A stretch of 9,489 nucleotides of DNA from Chloroflexota bacterium. Lineage in GTDB: Bacteria > Chloroflexota > Dehalococcoidia > DSTF01 > JACRBR01. Position numbers and translations under genes: made by a program. Position 1 is the first letter of the stretch, and each line of letters starts with the position of its first letter. A model generated the notes under the pieces. It was not told the DNA's origin. It ran no database searches and saw only the letters and a list, made by a program, of their open reading frames with translations. Positions 1-5,057 of this stretch are shown in pieces. Where the stretch lies: the NCBI GenBank assembly GCA_021813085.1, contig JAKAMA010000063.1, positions 1 through 9,489 of the forward strand. Direction: 5' to 3'.

Positions 1-445
1 CGAGCATCCCCTCGCCGCGCACGTGCTCCATGAAGCGCAGCTCGCCGCCGGGGCGCAGCACGCGGCGCAGCTCGGCGAGGGACCGCGGCACGTCGGACAC
101 GGTGCAGAGGACGAGCGTGACGACGGCGGCGTCGAAGGAGTGGTCCGGGAAGGGCAGGGTTTCCGCCGGTGCGCGGCGGACGTCGATGTTGGTTGCGCCG
201 AGCGTCGCCAGCTTCGCCTGCGCGCGCTTGAGCATGTGGCGGTCGGGCTCGATGGCGACGACGCGCGCCTCGGGCGGGTAGTGCTCGAAGTTGGCGCCGG
301 TCCCAGCGCCCAGCTCGATGACGTCGCCGGAGAGGCCTTCGAGCAGCCGCCGGCGGGTCGCGGCCATCTTGCCGCGCTCGGTGAAGCGCGATTCCAGTGC
401 GTAGAACGCGGCGAACCAGCGGTGGTCCTTGCTTTCTTCATCCAT
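1..445 (-). CDS. Class I SAM-dependent methyltransferase (partial, C-terminus beyond window)
   Basis: The protein should transfer a methyl group from S-adenosylmethionine in the cytoplasm; the acceptor cannot be read from the sequence. The 148 visible residues show the Methyltransf_11-type Rossmann pattern in order. Motif I is VIELGAGTG (42-50), the acidic residue after strand 2 lies in VVAIEPD (62-68), the LPFPDHSFDAAVV region is at 97-109, and VLRPGGELRFMEHV is at 129-142. The closing EHV resembles METTL7-like and UbiE-like small-molecule or lipid methyltransferases, which is only a family resemblance. The ATG at 445 is chosen because a GAGG lies about 6 nt upstream on the minus strand and the acidic N-terminus MDEESKDHRWF leads straight into the fold. 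The C-terminal third, which would help define the substrate, is missing. It is transcribed away from the TadE gene. Confidence 0.88.
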   Translation of the reverse strand, partial: MDEESKDHRWFAAFYALESRFTERGKMAATRRRLLEGLSGDVIELGAGTGANFEHYPPEARVVAIEPDRHMLKRAQAKLATLGATNIDVRRAPAETLPFPDHSFDAAVVTLVLCTVSDVPRSLAELRRVLRPGGELRFMEHVRGEGML

Positions 446-589
446 CGCATGCCTCGTTTCTCGTGCGCGTGCCCCCGCCGTCGCGAGAGCCGCAGGGGTA
501 GTGTGTGCCGGGAGCCGGCGCCGGGGCAAGCGGCCGGCAGCCGCGCCACTGGGCCTTGCCGCGCTTCTATCGGGGGACGAGCTTCCGCC

Positions 590-617
590 TGGACATTCAG
601 TAACACCAATCTATGCC
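590..617 (+). promoter_or_regulatory. Possible promoter for the TadE/TadG gene set
   Basis: The divergent interval between the methyltransferase and the first TadE gene (446-639) is GC-rich except for an AT-richer patch around 590-630. A TGGACA at 590-595 (one mismatch to TTGACA) and a TATGCC at 612-617 are separated by 16 nt and lie just ahead of the ribosome binding site. The -10 match is weak, so this is a guess based on position and base composition. No other structure stands out in 446-589. Confidence 0.22.
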
Positions 618-639
618 GATATCTCCAGCAGGTGGAGCG

Positions 640-1083
640 ATGATGCGTTGGCAGATGCACAGGCTCCCGCGCGGCCGTGCGGCGGCACCGGTCGAGCGCG
701 GTCAGGCGCTGGTCGAGTTCGCGCTGACGGCGCCGATCCTGCTGCTGCTCGTCCTCGGCGCGGTCGACTACGGCCGCGTCTACTACCGGGCGGTACAGGT
801 CAGCCAGGCCGCCCGCAATGGCGCCGCGTACGCCTCGATGAACCCGCCGAACTCGAATCAACAGAACGGCAATTATCAGCAGCAGATGAACGACGCGGCG
901 TTCGCCGGGTCGGACCTCGCCGCGTCCGGCGCCACCGTGACGGTGGTGCAAGCCGCCGACCAATCGGGCGGCGAGGACGTGCGGGTCGACGTGCAGCAGC
1001 AGTACAGCACATTCGTCCGCTGGCCCCTGCTGCCGACCACGTTCCAGCTCCACACCAGCGCGGAATCGAAGGTGCTCCAGTGA
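640..1083 (+). CDS. TadE-like pilus-assembly pseudopilin (first copy)
   Basis: This 147-residue single-pass protein has the TadE-like layout: a positively charged N-terminus (to residue 20), then GQALVEFALTAPILLLLVLG (21-40) as the membrane helix, then AVDYGRVYYRAVQVSQAARN and an exported Gln/Asn-rich region. The G followed four residues later by E (G21, E26 in GQALVEF) matches a prepilin-peptidase site with Glu at +5. TadE-family proteins are minor pseudopilins of Tad/Flp tight-adherence systems, but members also occur outside full tad loci. The start is set at 640, with GGTGGAG just upstream; the adjacent ATG at 643 has better spacing (5 nt) from GGAG and may be the real one. An upstream in-frame ATG at 613 lacks a ribosome binding site. 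The stop overlaps the next start by four bases. No ATPase, secretin, peptidase or Flp pilin gene is visible here. Confidence 0.88.
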   Translation: MMRWQMHRLPRGRAAAPVERGQALVEFALTAPILLLLVLGAVDYGRVYYRAVQVSQAARNGAAYASMNPPNSNQQNGNYQQQMNDAAFAGSDLAASGATVTVVQAADQSGGEDVRVDVQQQYSTFVRWPLLPTTFQLHTSAESKVLQ

Positions 1084-1496
1084 GCCGGCGGCGGGAGGCA
1101 GGCCAGAGTCTCGTTGAGTTCGCGCTGATCGCGCCGCTGCTGATGCTGCTCGTGCTTGCGACGATCGACGGTGCGCGGGCGGTGTTCGCCTACAACACGA
1201 TCGCCAACGCCGCGCGCGAGGGTGCGCGCTACGGGATCGTGCATGGCGCCACGTCGTCGACCCCGGTCGGGCCGGGCGTCAACGAAACGGAGCTCGTGAC
1301 GCACGTCGAGCAGTTCACGCGGAGCTTCCAGGCGCCGGACATCGCCGTGACGCCAACGTGGCCTCAGGGGTCGAACAGCGATGGCAGCCCGGTCGCCGTG
1401 CAGGTGACGTACCAGTACCGGCCGCTCTTCGGGGGTCTGATCGGGATCGGCCCGATGACGCTCCGCGCATCTTCAACGATGGTGATTGTGCATTGA
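1080..1496 (+). CDS. TadE-like pilus-assembly pseudopilin (second copy)
   Basis: This 138-residue protein is a second TadE-like pseudopilin. After MSRRREA it has GQSLVEFALIAPLLMLLVLA (8-27), nearly superposable on the preceding protein, again with Gly before the presumed cleavage site and Glu at +5. NTIANAAREGARYGIVHG (39-56) is the conserved amphipathic stretch that follows the helix in the family. The rest (57-138) should be exported and looks beta-rich, ending in STMVIVH. The GTG start at 1080 overlaps the upstream TGA as GTGA, and a GAAGG lies about 7 nt upstream, so translational coupling is likely. The reading frame stays open much farther upstream, but that part overlaps the first TadE gene in another frame and does not look like protein. 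The pair probably arose by tandem duplication followed by divergence of the exported parts. Confidence 0.88.
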   Translation: MSRRREAGQSLVEFALIAPLLMLLVLATIDGARAVFAYNTIANAAREGARYGIVHGATSSTPVGPGVNETELVTHVEQFTRSFQAPDIAVTPTWPQGSNSDGSPVAVQVTYQYRPLFGGLIGIGPMTLRASSTMVIVH

Positions 1497-2572
1497 ACCT
1501 TTGCTCCCGCCTCCACAACCGTCAATCCGGTCAGGTCCTTGTGCTCGCGGCGCTCCTCGTGCCGGTGATTCTGGGTCTGCTCGCGCTCGCCGTCGATGCG
1601 GGTCAGGCGTACACGCAGCGCTCCGCCAGCCAGACGGCCGCGGACTTCGCGGCGCTGGCGGCGGCGAAGAGCTATGCCACGAGTGCCAACCGCACGCAGG
1701 CGATCAGCGCGGCCACCGAATACGCCGGGCGCAACGGCTTTGTCGACGGGGTCAACCGGGCCAGCGTCAGCGTCTACAACCCGCCGCAGAGCGGGCCGCA
1801 CGCCGGAGACCCCGGGTTCTTCGAGGTGGTCCTGTCGCGGCCGGCGCCCCGGTTCTTCTCCGGGGTGCTGCACATCGGCTCGCCGACCGTCGGCGCGCGC
1901 GCGGTGGCGGGGCAGAGCGGCGGTGGCGGGGCGGTGCCCTGGGCCGTGCACACGAGCTTCGACTGGGGAGCCCAGATCGAGCTCGAGTTCGACTTTCTGA
2001 AGGCCGGGCTCGGTGCGGGCAACACCATGCCGGCCCGCATCGACAAGCCGGGCATCGGCAACTGCAACCAGGCGACGGACGACGCGACCGGCAACCAGTA
2101 CTGCCCGGGCGTCTACTTCGGGACGCACCGGGCGCTGTGCGCCGTGACGGCGCCGGGCTGCACGGACTACACGATCTCGTCGGAGCCGGGGCAGGGACAA
2201 GGGGAGTTCTTCCCCAAGACGGTCGACGCCGTCAACCGGCGCTTCCAGAACACGGATCTCGCCTGCGACACGTGGCCGGAGGTGCAGACGAACCTGGTGC
2301 TCAACGCCGCCTGCAACCCGTTCGGGCCCAACGGCAATGTGAACAGCCGCCGCGTCGTCCTCCTGATCATGGTGCAGGACATCTGCGACAACACGCAGCC
2401 GCCCTGCAACATGACGATCACGCAGTTCGCGCCGTTCTTCATCGACCATATCGACGACGGCAAGCCCTGCACGCCGCAGCTCTGCCTGCTCGAGGTCGAT
2501 GGCTACTTCCTCAAGTGGCCACCCGGATTCAACGACTACAGCATCGCGGGGACGATCGCGCTGGTGCAGTAG
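1493..2572 (+). CDS. TadG-like (Tad-domain) membrane-anchored surface protein with ten exported cysteines
   Basis: This 359-residue protein begins with a short basic N-terminus and QSGQVLVLAALLVPVILGLL (11-30), followed by ALAVDAGQAYTQRSASQTAA (31-50). This is the typical Tad/TadG-like N-terminal domain seen beside TadE genes. Unlike its two neighbours it has Leu, not Glu, at the +5 position, so it is probably a membrane anchor that is not processed as a pilin. The exported part from about 150 onward holds ten cysteines (191, 204, 216, 223, 258, 274, 298, 305, 326, 331), an even number compatible with disulfides outside the membrane. I do not recognise that domain. The TTG start at 1493 overlaps the preceding stop as TTGA. 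No strong ribosome binding site is present, which fits coupled translation. The frame is open upstream to 1358, but that stretch is antiphase to the TadE gene. Confidence 0.85.
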   Translation: MNLCSRLHNRQSGQVLVLAALLVPVILGLLALAVDAGQAYTQRSASQTAADFAALAAAKSYATSANRTQAISAATEYAGRNGFVDGVNRASVSVYNPPQSGPHAGDPGFFEVVLSRPAPRFFSGVLHIGSPTVGARAVAGQSGGGGAVPWAVHTSFDWGAQIELEFDFLKAGLGAGNTMPARIDKPGIGNCNQATDDATGNQYCPGVYFGTHRALCAVTAPGCTDYTISSEPGQGQGEFFPKTVDAVNRRFQNTDLACDTWPEVQTNLVLNAACNPFGPNGNVNSRRVVLLIMVQDICDNTQPPCNMTITQFAPFFIDHIDDGKPCTPQLCLLEVDGYFLKWPPGFNDYSIAGTIALVQ

Positions 2573-2654
2573 CGCACGCGGGCGGCGCCCGCGGCGGGTG
2601 TGCAGGCTTGCCGTCATCGCCTCGCAGCGCGATAATCATGTCCCCGGCAGGTGC

Positions 2655-2661
2655 AAGGAGG
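2655..2661 (+). promoter_or_regulatory. Strong ribosome binding site that sets the acetyltransferase start
   Basis: AAGGAGG lies 6 nt before a GTG at 2668. An in-frame ATG at 2638 lies upstream of it without a comparable site, so the GTG is the better start. Starting at 2638 would place the Shine-Dalgarno sequence inside the coding region. Confidence 0.75.
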
Positions 2662-2667
2662 CCGCAG

Positions 2668-3318
2668 GTGGCCGAGCCAGAGATCCACGCCCCCGGCGCG
2701 GCAGCGCGCGTCGCCGCGCCGCGCAAGCTCGTCCCGGAAGATCGCGAAGCCGCCGCACAGGCGCTCTTCCGCGCGTTCTGGGACGACCCGCTGATCGGCT
2801 ATTACTTCCCCGGGGAGGGGCTGCGGCGCAGCCTGCTGCCGCTCCTCATGCGCGGGGCCATCAAGCTTGCGGCGCCCTACGGCGAGAGCTTCACGGCCGG
2901 GCCCGCCCCCGTCGGCGGCGCGCTCTGGCTGCCGCCCGGCCGGAGCAAGGTCCCGCTGCCCTCGGTCCTCCGCATCATGCTGCCCGATGTCTGGCGCTGG
3001 CGCCCCCGTGCGCTGCGGCGGTTCCTGGCGGTGATGGACGAGCTCGACAAGAAGCATCCGAAGCAGGACCACTGGTACTTGATGCTGCTGGGGATCGACC
3101 CGCCGCGGCAGGGCCAGGGGCTCGGCGGATTGCTGATGTCCGACGCGCTCGGCCGGGCGGACCGGGACGGCCTCGGTGCGTACCTGGAGACCCACAAGGC
3201 TCGCAACGTGCCGTTCTATGAGAAGCACGGCTTCGCGGTGGTCGAGCACTTCCGCTGCGACGGCGGCCGCGGCCCGGAGTCGTGGACGATGCACCGCACG
3301 CCGCGGGCGCGGGTGTAG
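2668..3318 (+). CDS. GNAT-family N-acetyltransferase (puromycin-acetyltransferase-like)
   Basis: The 216-residue protein is a cytoplasmic GNAT enzyme that would transfer acetyl from acetyl-CoA to an amine. Motif A is LGIDPPRQGQGLGGLLM (141-157), with the CoA pyrophosphate-binding pattern Q-x-x-G-x-G at Q148/G151/G153. Motif B is NVPFYEKHGFAVVEHF (180-195). HWYLMLLGIDP (135-145) and the DDPLIGYYFP segment (39-48) resemble the subgroup that includes puromycin N-acetyltransferase; members act on varied small molecules, so the substrate is unknown. The start is GTG 2668, chosen from AAGGAGG 6 nt upstream; an ATG at 2638 would add ten residues. The 95-base gap after the TadG-like gene leaves room for its own promoter, and I see no functional tie to the pseudopilins. 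A strong inverted repeat follows the stop codon. Confidence 0.9.
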   Translation: MAEPEIHAPGAAARVAAPRKLVPEDREAAAQALFRAFWDDPLIGYYFPGEGLRRSLLPLLMRGAIKLAAPYGESFTAGPAPVGGALWLPPGRSKVPLPSVLRIMLPDVWRWRPRALRRFLAVMDELDKKHPKQDHWYLMLLGIDPPRQGQGLGGLLMSDALGRADRDGLGAYLETHKARNVPFYEKHGFAVVEHFRCDGGRGPESWTMHRTPRARV

Positions 3319-3321
3319 GCA

Positions 3322-3354
3322 CCTGTAACGTTTCGGCGGGCCGGACGTTACAGG
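3322..3354. repeat. Perfect 10-bp inverted repeat after the acetyltransferase; terminator or operator
   Basis: CCTGTAACGT (3322-3331) and ACGTTACAGG (3345-3354) are exact reverse complements separated by 13 nt. Within the spacer, CGG and CCG (3334-3336, 3341-3343) could pair further around a four-base loop. It begins four bases after the acetyltransferase stop, the usual place for an intrinsic terminator. There is no T run after it on the plus strand, so a binding site for a dimeric regulator remains possible. The arms are AT-richer than the surroundings, which makes chance less likely. Confidence 0.6.
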
Positions 3355-3444
3355 GATCGGCGGCACGAATCGCCGCCGGCCGCCGCCGTCGTCAAGCTTC
3401 AGAAGGGGGCGCCGGCACGGTCACAGATCCGGCCGGATGCGCCG

Positions 3445-3660
3445 ATGCTGACACTGGTGAAACTGATGAACCTGAAGCCGCCAGCCGCTATCACCGACAT
3501 CGAGGACGTCGCCACGGTGCGCTGGCTCGCGCGGGCGCTGGCAACGGCCCGGGCGGAGGCGCACCGCCCCGTGTCCGAGGACGCGCTGGCGCGCATGCGC
3601 GCGCAGGTGTTCGCGGACACGCAGCGCCCCAGGGTCGAGCGCCAGCGTATCGCTGCCTGA
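3445..3660 (+). CDS. Small hypothetical protein
   Basis: I do not recognise this 71-codon frame. The reading is MLTLVKLMNLKPP, then DIEDVATVRWLARALATARA (about 19-38), then a second likely helix around HRPVSEDALARMRAQVFAD. It is soluble-looking and rich in Ala, Arg and charged residues, with no cysteines or membrane segment. Third codon positions are strongly G/C, as expected for a real gene in this genome. The start is uncertain: no ribosome binding site precedes ATG 3445, and GTG 3457 or ATG 3466 in the same frame are alternatives. It lies alone, 126 bases after the acetyltransferase and just past an inverted repeat, with no obvious partner. Longer open frames on the opposite strand here have compositions typical of antisense readings, so I prefer this one, with modest confidence. 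Confidence 0.4.
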   Translation: MLTLVKLMNLKPPAAITDIEDVATVRWLARALATARAEAHRPVSEDALARMRAQVFADTQRPRVERQRIAA

Positions 3661-4075
3661 GCTGCTGCTTCTGCCTCGCGGGGGCTGAAGGCCCACGCTC
3701 CGCCGGCGTCTGCCGCTCCGGGGTCGCTTCGACCTGACCCCCGTCCCCTGGCCGCGTAGGCAATGGGCGTCCCGGCCGGCAGGATGGAGCCGTCACGGGC
3801 CAAGGCGGACTCGTCGGCGGGGATCGCCCGCATTCGAGCCTCGCCGCCTTGGTCCCGCCGTTGGACACCCGTTGGAGCAGCCTGAGGGCACGTGCCGGCC
3901 GCACCTGCCGATTGGGCGCGGCCAATGTGCTGTTCGGACCCTCATCCCGGCGGCAACGGGTGCCGTACATCCACGTGATGCGTGACGATCGTCTCTGACT
4001 ACGGCTGGGTGGTGTTGCGACAATTCCATCGAGAGACCGGACAGGAGATCCGGAAGGCAGTGAAAGGAGCAGGCC
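3661..4075. other. Non-coding interval with several short palindromes and repeats upstream of the DoxX genes
   Basis: I see no credible gene in these 415 bases. They contain, in order, a pair of competing hairpins (3720-3741), an 11-nt-spaced direct repeat of CCGTTGGA (3858-3865 and 3869-3876), ATTGG-N6-CCAAT (3911-3926), the palindrome GACGATCGTC (3984-3993), and CCGGA-N7-TCCGG (4037-4053) just before the ribosome binding site. The final 70 bases are less GC-rich than the rest and should hold the promoter of the following genes. A TTGCGA at 4015-4020 could be a -35 box, but I find no matching -10 box. No tRNA cloverleaf could be drawn. Confidence 0.5.
3720..3741 (+). repeat. Overlapping alternative hairpins, possible terminator of the small upstream ORF
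   Basis: GGGGTC (3720-3725) can pair with GACCCC (3736-3741) across ten bases, while GGTCG (3722-3726) can instead pair with CGACC (3730-3734) across a CTT loop. Only one can form at a time. The element lies 60 bases after the small ORF. No U-rich tail follows, so termination is only a possibility. Confidence 0.35.
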
Positions 4076-4276
4076 ATGGAACGGCTCACCGCACTGGCGC
4101 TGGGCATCATCGCGTGGGTCGCCGTGGGCGTCCTCGCGGTGCTCATCGTCTTCAACCTCGGCGACAAGAACCAGGTGCTCATGTTCCTCCCGATCGCAGC
4201 CGCTGTCGTCGCGGCCTGGGGCATCGGCGAGGTCGTGACCGAGCGCGTCTTCAACGCGCCCGACGAGGGGGTGTGA
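4076..4276 (+). CDS. Small two-helix membrane protein, DoxX partner
   Basis: This 66-residue protein has two predicted membrane helices: ALALGIIAWVAVGVLAVLIVF (6-26, hydrophobic) and VLMFLPIAAAVVAAWGIGEVV (34-54). A short charged turn, NLGDKNQ, joins them, and an acidic tail (NAPDEGV) ends the protein. I do not recognise a named family and see no metal or heme ligands. The start is well supported: AAAGGAG (4063-4069) ends 6 nt before the ATG. The stop is separated by one base from the next start, so the two products are almost certainly made from one mRNA. The protein may therefore stabilise or assist the DoxX protein; that role is inferred from position alone. Alternatives such as a pore-like or stress peptide cannot be excluded. 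Confidence 0.8.
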   Translation: MERLTALALGIIAWVAVGVLAVLIVFNLGDKNQVLMFLPIAAAVVAAWGIGEVVTERVFNAPDEGV

Positions 4277-4277
4277 G

Positions 4278-4922
4278 ATGGCAGTCTTCGAGCGAGCGTT
4301 CCAAAAGCGGGAACTGCACGACCCGGGCATCGTCCGGATGGTCTTCAGCAACACCTATCTGGCGCCGTTGTGGGCGCTGGTGCGGCTCTACCTGGGGTAC
4401 CAGTGGCTGATCGCCGGCTCACACAAGGTGTGGGGCGACACGCGCTGGATCGCCCTCCCGGGGCCGGACGGCCTCGCCCTCAAGGGGTTCTGGGAGCGCG
4501 CCGTGGCGGTGCCGGCGAAGGGACACCCCGCGATCTCCTACGACTGGTACCGGAGCTTCCTGACCTTCATGCTCGACAACGGCTGGTACCACTGGTTCGC
4601 CTGGGTGATCGCTCTGGGCGAGGTCGCGGTCGGCATCATGCTGATCGTCGGCGTCTTCACGGGGTTCGCGGCGCTGGCGGGCGCGACGATGAACTTCAAC
4701 TTCATGCTGGCCGGTTCGGCGAGCATCAATCCCGTCCTGTTCATCATCGCGATCCTGGTGATGTTCAGTTGGAAGGTGTCCGGCTGGGTCGGACTCGACC
4801 GCTGGCTGCTGCCGGCGCTGGGCACGCCGTGGGAGCCGGGCAGCGCACTGCACGGCCTGCGCACCAAGCGCGGCCCGGAGGGGCGCGGAGGCGTCACTTC
4901 TTCCTACACCCCGCCCGCCTGA
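4278..4922 (+). CDS. DoxX-family integral membrane protein
   Basis: The 214-residue protein has the DoxX/DoxD-like layout of four hydrophobic segments (roughly 29-46, 104-125, 127-145 and 150-166). Typical motifs include LVRLYLGYQWLIAGSHKVWG (34-53), in which an Arg and the AGSHK end of helix 1 are characteristic, and NFNFMLAGSASINPVLF (139-155). Between helices 1 and 2 is an unusually long loop (about 54-100) with PGPDGLALKGFWERA and ISYDWYRSFL. DoxD/DoxA of Acidianus form a thiosulfate:quinone oxidoreductase, and mycobacterial DoxX has been linked to redox and thiol stress. Most bacterial DoxX proteins have no proven reaction, so none is assigned here. GAGGGG (4265-4270) lies 7 nt before the ATG, and the gene follows the small membrane protein by one base. 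The C-terminal tail (about 167-214) is polar and Gly/Pro-rich. A hairpin follows the stop. Confidence 0.85.
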   Translation: MAVFERAFQKRELHDPGIVRMVFSNTYLAPLWALVRLYLGYQWLIAGSHKVWGDTRWIALPGPDGLALKGFWERAVAVPAKGHPAISYDWYRSFLTFMLDNGWYHWFAWVIALGEVAVGIMLIVGVFTGFAALAGATMNFNFMLAGSASINPVLFIIAILVMFSWKVSGWVGLDRWLLPALGTPWEPGSALHGLRTKRGPEGRGGVTSSYTPPA

Positions 4923-4949
4923 CGGCGACCCGCACGCCGGATGTGGCAG

Positions 4950-4975
4950 AAGGCCGCGGAGTGATCCGCGGCCTT
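4950..4975. terminator. Bidirectional terminator hairpin between the DoxX and ATPase genes
   Basis: AAGGCCGCGGA (4950-4960) and TCCGCGGCCTT (4965-4975) form a perfect 11-bp stem closed by GTGA, a GNRA-type tetraloop on the plus-strand RNA. It lies 27 bases after the DoxX stop and 82 bases after the end of the leftward ATPase gene, so both convergent transcripts would fold it. The TT end of the stem is followed only by CCTGT, so the U tract is poor. Confidence 0.8.
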
Positions 4976-5057
4976 CCTGTCGATCCCGCACCGGCCGGGG
5001 GTGCGGTGGTGCCCGGCATGCCATCGGCCGAGCGCGTCGCGCGCCTCTGGCGCACGC

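Noticed and set aside
3399..3833. A 144-codon leftward open frame over the region after the acetyltransferase, rich in Ala, Arg and Ser.
   Set aside because: Its composition is that of an antisense reading of GC-rich DNA, it spans both the small rightward ORF and non-coding DNA, and it shows no domain.
3815..3850. A tRNA-like T-loop motif (ATTCGAGCC).
   Set aside because: The flanking bases do not pair into a T stem, and no acceptor or anticodon arm can be drawn.
3793..4254. A leftward frame of 153 codons crossing the upstream region and the start of the small membrane protein.
   Set aside because: It runs antisense to a gene with good start signals and two clear membrane helices, and its own product has no recognisable features.
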